Shown here: one piece after another, positions 54,901 through 62,104 of the stretch
Layout of the letters: each line of letters begins with the position of its first letter
Numbering within the stretch: the first letter of the stretch is position 1
DNA from: Pyrocephalus nanus
Lineage: Eukaryota > Chordata > Aves > Passeriformes > Tyrannidae
Assembly: GCA_038380795.1 (NCBI GenBank)
Contig: CM076276.1
Span: 12,538,001-12,602,000, forward strand
DNA: 64,000 nucleotides
Reading direction: 5' to 3'
Program-made: the position numbers and the translations under genes
The notes under the pieces: model-generated
Databases searched by the model: none
The model's input: the letters and a program-made list of their open reading frames with translations, nothing else
Told to the model about the DNA's origin: nothing

Positions 54901-57900
54901 ACATAGCTGGAGACAGAATAATTACATGTACACATGCTTAACCTTAATGCCTTCTCTCCTCTCAATTATCTTGTCAGCGAAACCCTTTTAATGGTTTTTT
55001 ATCTCGAGTGCCTCCCTGACCTTTTCTGCTTGGAATGCTGTGCATAAACCCGCAGTCCCCGGGGCTGAGCTCTCCGTAGATTTCCAACCATGGGAACTTT
55101 ATCGGGGGAAAGTCACGGTTGGGTTTTTTTCTGACCAGTTTGGCCTGAAATTCTGGGATGACTCCCAGGTGGGTCTCTGCTCTGAGATGGCTTTGGAATA
55201 CTTGCAAGTATGATGAAGTACAGGTTTAAAAACTGGGAGTGTTAATGCTTGGGGATTACTCTTGAAACACCTATTTGACATTGGCAGCTTCTGTACAGTT
55301 TGACAACAAACTTGTAGGAAGAGGATAGATATCCACCACTAAATTAGAAAATCCTTTATGTGGACAGTCACAGCTCCAGTAAGTTACTATCCATGATCTT
55401 GGAAAAGTATTTGAGATTTTAAGTGACCAGAAGGTCAATTCTGATTTAGCTTCCATCAAACTTCTTTTCTTTTTTTAAATGCAAAACTGTTCGGATACCC
55501 AAGGAAGTCTTTAATATCAGGACATAAAAGGAGAATTTTATACTGGCACTTTGAAGTAAATTTGAGATTATAATGCCAATATTTTACTGGTTAAAAATAT
55601 AAAAATGTGTTACATTATGTCTTCTGCAGCATAATTAAGCCTATGCATATCAGATGAACCATGTTCTTTCCATCCTTTAAATGCATTAATTGACATACAG
55701 ATGTTGATTTTTCAATAAAGATGTCCAAAGAGGAATTGTGATCTAAATCATTATTTCCAGCATTCTGGAGGTTTTATGTTTTCTGTTCATAATTTTTTAT
55801 CATTTTTCATATTGCAGCAGGTACTTTTTCTGCTATGACTGTATATTCTTGTTTCAGGAAATTACCTCCTAATGAACAAAAAATATTTCCCTTTTTAAAA
55901 GAAGTAACTGATGCATTTGGTTATCCACATTTCTAAAACTGTAGTAAACCTATCCTCTAAGTGCTTGCCTGAGCTTTTTTGAGGACTGCAAGGACCACAA
56001 ACAAAAACTTGGAACTTGTTAATGCAAATTTTTCTTCTCTTAAAAAATATGCAGTATTTTGGATTGTATCTAAAAGACTCATCAGACTCTTAAAATAAAA
56101 TCCATGTGATGTTGAAATCACTGGAAATTTGCTATTCATTGAACAGTATCTGTGGGATCCTCCCCTAAAGGAAATTATCACTCTCTGCAACTCCCTGACA
56201 GGAGGGTGTAACCAGATGGGGGTCAGGCTCTTCTCCCTATTAACATGCAACAGGACAAGAGGAAACGGCCTCAAGTTGTTGCTGGGGAGGTTTAGGTTGG
56301 ATATTGGGAACAATGTCTTCACCAGAAGGGTTGTCCAGCCCTGGCACAGCTGCCCAGGGCAGTGGTGGAGTCACCATCCCTGGAGGGATTTAAAAGCCGG
56401 GTGGATGTGGCACTTGGGGACAGGGTTTGGTCGTGGCCTCGGCAGTGCTGAGGGAATGGTTGGACTCGATGCTCTTGGAGATCTTTTCCGACCTAAACGA
56501 TTCTCTGATTCTACATAAACAGAGTTGTAATGTAGCAGTTCAAGAGAAGGAAGAGGAATGAGGGGAGAGGTTGTTGATGCTCAGCTGATTTAGCCTTCCT
56601 GGCAGGAGGAGATGAATCTATCCATGATATCCTGGGGACTTCTGATAACAAACCAACACGAAGGCTTGTAATACAGTTTTATCCTGCATATGAATCTATG
56701 GCAGTTACAACATCTGAATATGCAAAATATGCAGGGAAGTAAGAATTTTGATTTTAAAAATGTTATGCCTGTTAACCATTAATTATATGAAGTATTGCAC
56801 ACAGGAGCAAATTCAAATATATCTTGTGGCTCTCATAATAAACAGTTTCATCAAAGAACAGGAGTAAAAAAAAATGCATTTAGTAGGGGACTGTAGCCAA
56901 AGCAACTCATTATGACTGTAGAGTGACTTTAATATTTATGACTGTATCTCAGAATGATTTGGTGAATCTCTTAACTACAAAAACTTTATGATGTCTACAG
57001 GTCATTCAGATAATAGTATAACCTTCCAAAAGCACACAAGGAATTATGATACATGGCAGGAAGTAGGGCTTGGATTTTAATGAAAATTTAGAGTACTATC
57101 AGATAAACTCCAGTTTCAGAACTCAATAATTATGGATAGTTCATAAATTGTGACATCAAGTTTTAAATTAGGGCAAGAAAGTTGTGACTAATATGCAGCT
57201 ACTGAGGTTAAAAAAAATGTGCAGAGCTAAATTGTCGAGCCATGGTTTAGTCTTCAGGGAGTTTTAGTGACAGAGGGCATGAAAGTGGATGTTCTTGTCA
57301 TTTCAAACCTCCATCTTTGAGGATTTCTCCATTTTTCTGTGCTGATATTTCTATGCTGTGGATGTCTCTGATAACTGTTGGTTCCAGTCTTACTGTAGTG
57401 TGTGTCCCAGTTAAGAATAATGTCCCTTTATGACTCTTCCAAACAAAAATAGCTTTTTGTGGGAAGAGGGGCAGTTTTGCATTTTTGAACTTATTTTCTT
57501 CATTTCTTCTCCACACAAAAGACTCATCTTCCAAAGGTGGTTTGAACCTTTAAAAGTTTGGGACCTGTTTTTGAAAAGTATGGAGCAAACCAGCATTTCT
57601 CAGTGGGAATTGTGGATACTCTTTAGAAGCACAAATCATCGGGCTTTGGTAGAAATTCTCCCTTGGAAGCAGAAGGAACAAAGCCTTCCAGGCTTCAAAA
57701 CCACTTGTGGATAGTTCTTCTTTCATAGAATACAAATGCCCATGCCTGTCAATAGTAATATATTTGAAGCATTATTAAACTTCTTTTATGGGATTTAGAG
57801 TGTCTTAGTCCATTTTACTTACTCAAGTAGCAGTTTTCTTCTTAAACTTACTATAAGCTTGATAATTTCAGAAAAATAGACCTGTCTATTAATATTCTTT

Positions 57901-60900
57901 CCACTGAGAACTGTAGAAATGACATCTTAAAGCAGCAAGTTGAAGAAATTGCCTGGAAGGAGACATTATATTAAATGGCAAAATATTTAAGTGCTATTTT
58001 TGGTTGTTTGAAGGCAGGATGCCTTTATGCTCCATGCTTTCTTTTGTATTGAGAAAACATCTGTCTAATTAAATCCTTGGCATAAAATGTTTATGCAACT
58101 TTTAGTAGATTAGAGGATGTATTGGCTCAGGATATATATAATCAATTCAATATACATGAATGCATATCATATCAAGATAAAATGAGAACATCTCCCAATT
58201 CCCAAGAAAAATCTTTATTTCATGTGATATGACTGGTCCTAATTCTTCAAGCAGCAGTAAATAATAAACATCTGCTGCTGCCAGATTATAATTCACAATT
58301 AGAACCTTAATTGTGTGAACTCCATGTTTTGTTGTCTGATCTAGGGAATTGAGTGGTATTAAAAGACTCAAGAAGTTTCTTTCAGAGAGCGATCATTGTC
58401 TGTGCAGTCATGGATAACTGAAAGAGCTGTGCTCACCTATCGGTACCCAGCTTCTGCCTCAAGTCTTTCAGAGAAGCTCATCTGCACAATAATAAACTGC
58501 AGAAACCATTTCTTCTCCTCCCCTGGAAAGTGTCTCCAGTACAGAATGAGAAATTAACCCAATTACCCTGCTCTCCAAAACCTGCTGTTTCCCAAGAAGT
58601 GCATCCTTCTCTCAAGGTTGTTATTACTGCGTGAATTGCGAGTGACAGTCATTGAGTTCTGAGTTCATTTTTCTCTTTTTCCTCCCCCTTCCACCTCCGC
58701 TGTGTTTTGTTCTGTGTCCCTCTCTGCTGACTGGGAGCAGTGCCCACGGCTCCACCGCAGAACGTGCAAGTCGAAGCCGTCAACTCCACAACCATCCAGT
58801 TCCTCTGGAACCCTCCGCCCCAGCAGTTCATCAACGGCATCAACCAAGGATACAAGGTAAACTTCAAACAGGGTTTGCCTTAACAGTCACGGTATAAAAA
58901 GAAGCTGAACCTGATAACCTCTGAATCTCCAAAGTGACCGTGTGATTTCAGGGATGTCTTGCACGGGTAAAACAAAGGGAGAAGTGAGCAGTTGTTGCTC
59001 CTAGCAGGGCTTGGAGCAACCTGGTCCAGTGGAAGGTATCCCTGCAGGACCTGGCAGGGGTTTGGAACTGGGTGATCTTTAAAATCCCTCCCAACCCAAA
59101 TCTTTCTGTGATTCTAATATTTGCAATTTACGTGAGTTCTGAAAAGGGAACATGTCATAGGCTGGAAGTCCTAATGCTTTCATCATCTTCCTGGGAAGTT
59201 TCCAAAACCAGAAAGCAGTTCAATGTCATTTTGGAAACTCACCACAGGAGACATGTCATTGTGCCACTGAAAACCAGCTTGAGATTTCTATTTACAGCAA
59301 TGCAGAATTCCCATTCATTTCACTGGGAACCAAGACATTACACCAAATATTCGTCTTAACTTTCCCACTGTGATGACTTGGGAGGTGTAAGAATACAAAG
59401 TTTATTAATCATGCCTGGTGACATGGAGTTATCATGGTAAGTCCCTGTTGATGGGACAACTGGCAATATCTTACAGACCAGGGAGTTCTTAACAGAGCCC
59501 TCACTGGTCCTCTGGCCAGTGGAGTGTGGGCTAAGGAGGCAGCAGGAGGGGTTTTTCCTGCCCCTCAGGAAGAACTGCTCCATCAATGGTTTGGCAGTCA
59601 GGGCATAATAAATGAAGGGTTTAAAAATGTTCATGGAAAGAACAAAGAGAAATCTCGTCAGAAGGGAAGGAAGGTATGGTTTATGAGCAGGGAGGAGGAA
59701 GGCTGATTTAGGTGTTGGGTGAAGGAATGTGGAGTGGGCTGAGAAGAATGTGTAGTTAAAAAACAGGCTGTGAATTAAGAGACTGAACGTGGATTTGAGA
59801 TGTTTCAGAAGACTTGGTCCTTCTCCAAGAATGTCTCAAAGTGATGGAGAAACTGAGACAGAGAGGGGTATGCTTGGGAGTTCCAGTATTTTTGCCCACA
59901 TTTATGTATTTCTCAAAGAGACCAGCAGTGGTTTCAGAATCCCACTGCTGAAGAACTCAATACGTGCCTGCTGTTCCCACAGACAGAATCAGCTCTCAAG
60001 GCTCAGTGACTGACAGGGCTGCAGGACAATATCCTAAAAGCTCAGAACAGGAGTAGTACTTGGCTTCTGTTCAGACTCTGGAGAATAAAAGCAGTTTTGG
60101 GGCTCAGTGGGCTGCAGTGCAATACAATTTTCTGCTGCAATTCCAAGCACAGTGAGCCCAGGTTTGCAAAAGTCTTATTTCAGATTTTCATTCTCTGTTG
60201 TAGTCAGAGTTTCAGTCTTAAGATCCTTCATCTCATTGCATAGCTACCTCTAATTTATGTTTCCATTTCTTGAGCAGTGGTATAAAATGACTGAAATCAT
60301 AAATTGTATCTATCAGTGGCCAAGGAAAACTTTGGAAATTATCAAAATTTCTATTTCTTTGGATTTTTTTGATTGCACTAGATTGCCACAGCTTTACCAT
60401 TCCTGTTTCTCACAGGGATTGTGAATTGCAGTACAAAGATCATGTGAGAACATTTCTGTCACTTACTTTTATAGCCTAGTTTTGTGTATGATTTATAAAT
60501 TACTAGCAGTCAAAGTTAGGCCTTTGTGTTTTTTAAGGATTAAAGCCATTTTTTTTCCTTAAACTGACAGAATTGTTCACCTGTATTTTCTGCACATGTT
60601 TCCTGGAGAACATGCAATGAAATGCACTCAGAAAAGAGGTCAGCCCTCTAAAGTTATAAATGCCAATTGTAATCCACAGAGGTGATTTAGAAAAGAAAAT
60701 AAAACTTAGTATCCTCTTCAAGCACTTTCCATTTTTATCTTTTCTTTGAAATTTATTTGCATTTCAATAAGTTGTAAAGCACACCTCCTCAAATATGAAA
60801 TATTTCTAACAAAATTACTCCTTATAGTCCACTAACTGTGCTTTTTGATTATCAGAGACTAGACATTGGCTAAATGTGTCAAATATGGCTCATTAATTTC

Positions 60901-62104
60901 AGGTATCTATTCATGTTTATGAGCCTGAAATCAATAGAAGTAGCAGGATTTACACAGATATTGAGTCAGGCCTAGAATTTTAACATGTTTTATAAGCTGC
61001 TGGATAAGGATTTTTGGACAGAATAAAAATTTCACAAGCTTTCAAGCTTTAAGACCCCTAAGCCTTTAAGGCAATTCCAAAAATTGTTTCAAAAATTCAA
61101 AGCCATTTGCCAAAAATGAATTTTTTAAGTCCTCATTTAGGTACCAACACACAAAGTATTGCACTCTCAAAAGATATTGATCTCCCAGAACATCCACTGA
61201 GATGAATGAGACCTGGGGGAACTGAGCTCTTCTGACAAGCACCCTATTTTAAATGCATGAAAATGTCTTCAGGAGTCTAACTTTTGGGACTCAGGTGTTG
61301 GAAATTGTAGTAATCATCTTTACAACCATTTTCTATTCTTTCTGTAGTTCCAGAACCACTTGAATCGTTCACAGTGGGGATGTCCCCAGTCCACTGAATG
61401 TTGTGGTGCTCTCATGTTCATGGCTGCTCAGGGGGATGCTGGGGTGGTTCTGGGAGAGGAAGGAGGATGTGTGTATCCCCTAATCCCACTAACCTCCCCA
61501 GACAGTGGTATCCTTAAAGGAACCCCGAAATCAGATCAAACATTTATGTCAGAGTAGCACTGAAAGCACTTTTCTTCCTTTAGCTTCCTTTCAGCAGCAG
61601 AGAGTGGCCAGGCTGATGAAAGGCCCTTGTCATACAGATGACAATTTGCAATAATTTTGGCACTGTTCAGTAGCAGACATTGAGAATTGCAATATTGGTG
61701 TATCCCCCATCACTGGTGAGTGTTACAGACATCCCTCCAGTATCTCAGTATCACTGCTACATCCATCTGTTCAGCATCAGAGCTGACAGTAGTTTAACAG
61801 CATTGCTTGGTTCTTTACAATCAGATTAAGATGGGTTTGGCAGCCAAACATACTTTGCCTCCAAACAATCACAACTTCTAATGAGAGCTCATCCATATTT
61901 AAATCTTCCAGCTTCTGGCCTGGCCGGTGGACGCTCCAGAGAGCGTGACTGTGGTCACCATCGCTCCGGATTTCCATGGAGTTCACAGTGGCTGCATCAC
62001 CAACCTGAAGAAATACACCACTTATTACACCTCAGTTCTGTGCTTCACCACGCCCGGGGACGGCCCTCGGAGCACACCCCAGCTCCTGCGCACCCTGGAG
62101 GACA
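9804..62104 (+). CDS. SDK1: SDK1, protein sidekick-1, partial (14 internal exons, Ig3 to FN3-3)
   Basis: Single-pass cell-surface adhesion protein; sidekicks mediate homophilic adhesion and laminar synaptic matching in retina through their N-terminal Ig domains (family knowledge). Fourteen exons join: 9804-9915, 10902-11092, 19811-19894, 26318-26512, 27710-27826, 28081-28248, 29802-29904, 30885-31061, 38905-39041, 45750-45897, 46747-46887, 50413-50594, 58741-58856, 61912-62104. The 2,064 bases translate without interruption into Ig3-Ig6 then FN3-1 to FN3-3. This is about a third of the roughly 2,200-residue family length. Each Ig has its cysteine pair and each Ig and FN3-1/2 its core tryptophan. 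SDK1 is preferred over SDK2 because exons 3, 4 and 9 (for example [25 protein letters not shown]) match SDK1 as I remember it, whereas SDK2 reads clearly differently there. The start, Ig1-Ig2, FN3-4 to FN3-13, membrane segment and tail are outside the window. Confidence 0.95.
9916..10901 (+). other. SDK1: Intron between exons 1 and 2 (986 bp)
   Basis: GTATGG..CAG. It holds the alternating TG/TA/CA tract at 10794-10846 near its 3' end; otherwise nothing recognisable. Confidence 0.9.
10794..10846. repeat. Alternating TG/TA/CA microsatellite with self-complementarity
   Basis: A TGTGTG block runs into TATATATA, then a central TTTTTATACACA, then ATATATATACACACACA. The left and right halves are largely complementary. 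It ends 55 bases before exon 2. Confidence 0.85.
10902..11092 (+). CDS. SDK1: SDK1 exon 2: second half of Ig3
   Basis: Acceptor TTGGCAG, phase 2 in; donor GTAAAT, phase 1 out. It encodes [13 protein letters not shown] with the core tryptophan, the E strand RRLTI, and the F-strand signature ADVGMYIC with the second cysteine pairing to that of the previous exon. The final residues lead into Ig4. The acceptor lies only about 55 bases after an alternating purine-pyrimidine tract (10794-10846). Splitting an Ig domain over two exons is the rule throughout this gene. Confidence 0.95.
16464..16657 (+). repeat. CR1 LINE 3' end, forward
   Basis: Old copy containing GGTGACAGAGCACTTG, TGTGCAGCCTGCTCTGGATG, GATGATCTCCAGTGGTCAC and TTCCAACCCC, and ending near CATTCTATGGTCCTGTG. 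It resembles the CR1 branch whose end reads AGATGATCTCCAGAGGTCCC. Confidence 0.85.
19615..19642. repeat. A-rich low-complexity run
   Basis: Two A runs separated by TAATA, 170 bases before exon 3. There is no recognisable retroelement body upstream, so it is not clearly a poly(A) tail. Confidence 0.8.
19811..19894 (+). CDS. SDK1: SDK1 exon 3: first part of Ig4
   Basis: This 84-base exon (28 codons) is flanked by long introns of 8.7 and 6.4 kb. Acceptor TTCTAAAG, phase 1 in; donor GTGAGT, phase 1 out, so the exon is symmetric. It encodes [11 protein letters not shown] and then VDILCQAM, carrying the first cysteine of Ig4. The residues match SDK1 rather than SDK2, which I recall as having EPPQFVKEPE at this place. 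The small size would make it easy to miss in gene prediction. Confidence 0.93.
21018..21260 (+). repeat. Ancient LINE (CR1-like) reverse-transcriptase relic
   Basis: One frame reads [20 protein letters not shown] and, 17 residues later, VFADYIKI. This is the family pattern SGVPQGSVLGPVLFNVFIND..FADDTKL with the catalytic FADD changed to FADY. The frame is intact for about 50 codons but the element is truncated on both sides. Sequence up to about 21720, including a block with GTTCTTTTTCAG and TGTGGAGGTCATTGG, may be its degraded 3' end. It is older than the CR1 3'-end copies nearby. Confidence 0.75.
23123..23215 (-). repeat. MIR-like CORE-SINE relic, reverse
   Basis: The stretch TTTCACAGATGGGGAAACTGAG followed by TTATTTGCCCAAGGTTACAGAGCAAGTGGC is the well-known reverse complement of the MIR body (as I remember the mammalian consensus). 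MIR relics are rare but present in bird genomes. Confidence 0.7.
24806..25350 (+). repeat. CR1 LINE fragment, longest copy, forward
   Basis: It runs from a block resembling CAGGTGGCCAGGAAGGC through CACTGGTGAGGCCACACCTC, AAGGACATTGAGGGGCTGGA, CAGCCTGGAGAAAAGGAGG and ATCAGGAAGAATTTCTTCAT to the tail TTTCCAACTGTAATGATTCTG. About 545 bases remain, with small internal deletions. The 3' part with GTTGACACAGTGGTGTTTGG resembles CR1 copies common in songbirds as I recall them. Confidence 0.92.
26318..26512 (+). CDS. SDK1: SDK1 exon 4: rest of Ig4
   Basis: Acceptor TTTCTCTCTAG, donor GTGAGT, phase 1 at both ends (195 bases). It encodes [11 protein letters not shown] with the core tryptophan, [14 protein letters not shown], and the F-strand motif [11 protein letters not shown] with the second cysteine of Ig4, followed by the G strand ending YLDVT. 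Together with exon 3 it forms one complete Ig domain on two phase 1-1 exons. Confidence 0.96.
26513..27709 (+). other. SDK1: Intron between exons 4 and 5 (1.2 kb)
   Basis: GTGAGT..TAG. Apart from a short GA repeat at 27245-27257 nothing is recognisable. Stop codons appear at once in the reading frame after exon 4. Confidence 0.9.
27710..27826 (+). CDS. SDK1: SDK1 exon 5: first part of Ig5
   Basis: Acceptor TTGATTCTAG, donor GTAACG, phase 1 at both ends (117 bases). It encodes [18 protein letters not shown], the first cysteine in [11 protein letters not shown], and the core tryptophan in ISWKK. It is separated from exon 6 by only 254 bases, the shortest intron in the window. Confidence 0.96.
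28081..28248 (+). CDS. SDK1: SDK1 exon 6: rest of Ig5
   Basis: Acceptor TGTGTTTCAG, donor GTAAGG, phase 1 at both ends (168 bases). It encodes [23 protein letters not shown] and the F strand DAGNYTCC, then the G strand ending MLTVW. Two cysteine codons are adjacent at 28191-28196. The family normally has one here (human SDK1 reads NYTCY as I remember it), so this domain has an odd number of cysteines. NYT is a potential N-glycosylation site. Confidence 0.96.
28249..29801 (+). other. SDK1: Intron between exons 6 and 7 (1.55 kb)
   Basis: GTAAGG..CAG. It holds a 25-base tandem duplication (29693-29742) near the 3' end; nothing else is recognisable. Confidence 0.9.
29693..29742. repeat. 25-base tandem duplication, two copies
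   Basis: Units 29693-29717 and 29718-29742 both start CTTTGAATGACAAAAG and end TCTCTGAG; they differ at one base (C or T). This indicates a recent duplication 60 bases before exon 7. Confidence 0.92.
29802..29904 (+). CDS. SDK1: SDK1 exon 7: first half of Ig6
   Basis: Acceptor GCTGCTTTCAG, phase 1 in; donor GTTGGT, phase 2 out. It encodes [18 protein letters not shown] and the first cysteine in [11 protein letters not shown]. The first codon is assembled over the junction as Asn and gives NRT, a potential glycosylation site. The donor matches the usual GTRAGT pattern poorly after the GT. Read-through meets a stop 52 bases into the intron (29957). A 25-base tandem duplication sits about 60 bases upstream. 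Confidence 0.94.
29905..30884 (+). other. SDK1: Intron between exons 7 and 8 (980 bp)
   Basis: It starts with the weak donor GTTGGT and ends TACTCAG. I see no repeat or exon in it. Confidence 0.9.
30885..31061 (+). CDS. SDK1: SDK1 exon 8: second half of Ig6
   Basis: Acceptor AATACTCAG, donor GTGAGT, phase 2 at both ends (177 bases). It encodes YLWKKD with the core tryptophan, [19 protein letters not shown] with the second cysteine directly after it, and the closing strand SRMARLEV. The [13 protein letters not shown] stretch is a strong sidekick signature shared by SDK1 and SDK2. NDS is a potential glycosylation site. This completes the Ig part of the protein; a 7.8-kb intron separates it from the FN3 part. 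Confidence 0.96.
31634..31662. repeat. TTTA/CTTA tetranucleotide repeat
   Basis: ACTT, then TATTTATTTATTTA, then CTTACTTACTTG: a short compound tetranucleotide array. Confidence 0.85.
32606..33049 (+). other. Unassigned 147-codon open frame
   Basis: Open from a stop at 32603 to 33049. It reads [19 protein letters not shown], then [20 protein letters not shown], then hydrophilic residues to [13 protein letters not shown], followed by a C-rich pyrimidine stretch. It looks like a hydrophilic protein segment but I recognise no family. It is not in phase with SDK1 exons 8 or 9 as an added exon, and by length alone it is within chance expectation. Confidence 0.15.
34192..34468 (-). other. Unassigned minus-strand frame with a membrane-like helix
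   Basis: Downstream (on the minus strand) of the frames at 34902-35461. After a pyrimidine-rich CTCTCCCTGCAG at about 34469-34480 the frame reads [12 protein letters not shown], then a hydrophobic stretch of about 25 residues ([20 protein letters not shown]), then a basic segment and a stop at 34192. The layout resembles an acceptor followed by a membrane-segment exon. AT-rich DNA makes hydrophobic frames easily, so support is weak. Confidence 0.15.
34902..35461 (-). other. Unassigned coding-like frames on the minus strand (possible decayed nested gene)
   Basis: Two overlapping frames in the sense opposite to SDK1. The first, open from 35461 to 35273, contains [20 protein letters not shown] and ends in a stop. 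A second frame, open from 35297 to 34902, takes over with [44 protein letters not shown] and [10 protein letters not shown] and ends in a stop. The hand-over within 25 bases is what a single frameshift in one coding sequence would give. The composition suggests amphipathic helices. The first frame is preceded by CAATCTAG, which could be an acceptor. I do not recognise the protein. Frames of this length also arise by chance, so this could be nothing. Confidence 0.25.
38905..39041 (+). CDS. SDK1: SDK1 exon 9: first half of FN3-1
   Basis: Acceptor TTTTCCTTGACAG after a long pyrimidine tract, phase 2 in; donor GTAAGT, phase 1 out. It encodes [16 protein letters not shown], then [20 protein letters not shown] with the conserved B-strand tryptophan of FN3 domains. 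The ELPHSPQNL start is characteristic of SDK1 (SDK2 has QLPHAPEHP as I recall). NSS is a potential glycosylation site. Confidence 0.96.
39042..45749 (+). other. SDK1: Intron between exons 9 and 10 (6.7 kb)
   Basis: GTAAGT..CAG. It holds one short reverse CR1 3' end (40531-40605) and an A-rich run (45200-45222). Several open frames of 60-110 codons appear, none recognisable. Confidence 0.88.
40531..40605 (-). repeat. CR1 LINE 3' end, reverse, short
   Basis: It begins GAATCATGGAATTGCTTGAG and continues TTGGAAGGGACCTTGAGGAT, the reverse complement of the usual CR1 tail. Homology fades after about 75 bases. Confidence 0.82.
45750..45897 (+). CDS. SDK1: SDK1 exon 10: second half of FN3-1
   Basis: Acceptor ATTCCAACAG, phase 1 in; donor GTACAG, phase 2 out. 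It encodes [12 protein letters not shown], then [18 protein letters not shown], the classical FN3 F-strand tyrosine motif, followed by [11 protein letters not shown]. Length and placement agree with the second half of an FN3 domain of about 95 residues built with exon 9. Confidence 0.96.
45898..46746 (+). other. SDK1: Intron between exons 10 and 11 (849 bp)
   Basis: GTACAG..TAG. Nothing recognisable inside. Confidence 0.9.
46747..46887 (+). CDS. SDK1: SDK1 exon 11: first half of FN3-2
   Basis: Acceptor CATTCTTTAG, donor GTAAGA, phase 2 at both ends (141 bases). It encodes [34 protein letters not shown] with the conserved tryptophan, and [11 protein letters not shown] is a potential glycosylation site. 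The domain border falls inside the exon: the first residues close FN3-1. Confidence 0.96.
46888..50412 (+). other. SDK1: Intron between exons 11 and 12 (3.5 kb)
   Basis: GTAAGA..TAG. It holds a run of 20 T at 49551-49570. A minus-strand open frame of 136 codons (48438-48848) resembles nothing I know. No CR1 seen. Confidence 0.88.
49551..49570. repeat. Run of 20 T
   Basis: Perfect homopolymer, with no associated element recognised on either side. Confidence 0.9.
50413..50594 (+). CDS. SDK1: SDK1 exon 12: second half of FN3-2
   Basis: Acceptor CATATGGTAG, phase 2 in; donor GTGAGC, phase 1 out. It encodes [38 protein letters not shown] (the FN3 F and G strands) and ends [11 protein letters not shown] is a potential glycosylation site. 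The residues are very close to both vertebrate sidekicks, with the SDK1-type start [11 protein letters not shown]. Confidence 0.96.
50595..58740 (+). other. SDK1: Intron between exons 12 and 13 (8.1 kb)
   Basis: GTGAGC..CAG. It holds one CR1 3' end (56179-56513). A 155-codon open frame at 54439-54906 is unrecognised. The rest shows no repeat signature that I can name. Confidence 0.88.
56179..56513 (+). repeat. CR1 LINE 3' end, forward
   Basis: It begins CACTCTCTGCAACTCCCTGA, includes AGGAAACGGCCTCAAGTTG and TAGGTTGGATATTGGGAACA, and ends with GACCTAAACGATTCTCTGAT. It is close to the 24806-25350 copy over their common part but belongs to a different subfamily at the 3' end. Confidence 0.92.
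58741..58856 (+). CDS. SDK1: SDK1 exon 13: first half of FN3-3
   Basis: Acceptor CTGGGAGCAG, phase 1 in; donor GTAAAC, phase 0 out. It encodes [19 protein letters not shown], then [19 protein letters not shown] with the conserved tryptophan. NST is a potential glycosylation site. The phase 0 exit is the only one among the borders visible in the window. Confidence 0.96.
58857..61911 (+). other. SDK1: Intron between exons 13 and 14 (3.1 kb)
   Basis: GTAAAC..CAG. It holds a short CR1 3' end (59004-59116) about 150 bases after exon 13; otherwise nothing recognisable. Confidence 0.88.
59004..59116 (+). repeat. CR1 LINE 3' end, forward, short
   Basis: It contains GCTTGGAGCAACCTGGTCCA, TTGGAACTGGGTGATCTTTA and a CTTTCTGTGATTCTA tail. 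It is a severely 5'-truncated copy of about 110 bases. Confidence 0.88.
61912..62104 (+). CDS. SDK1: SDK1 exon 14: second half of FN3-3
   Basis: Acceptor AAATCTTCCAG, phase 0 in; donor GTGAGT, phase 1 out. It encodes [45 protein letters not shown] and ends LLRTLED. A cysteine codon at 61993-61995 (SGCITN) replaces what I remember as His in human SDK1, giving this FN3 domain a second cysteine beside the conserved one in VLCFTT. The next exon (FN3-4) is beyond the window. Confidence 0.95.

Noticed and set aside
54439..54906. 155-codon + strand frame in intron 12
   Set aside because: No recognisable domain, low-plausibility composition, no matching splice sites; length within chance expectation for 64 kb.
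56129..56518. 129-codon + frame and 121-codon minus frame
   Set aside because: Mostly CR1 3' end sequence.
9804..62104. Assignment to SDK2 instead of SDK1
   Set aside because: Shared family motifs fit both, but the starts of exons 3, 9 and 13 and most variable positions fit SDK1 as remembered.
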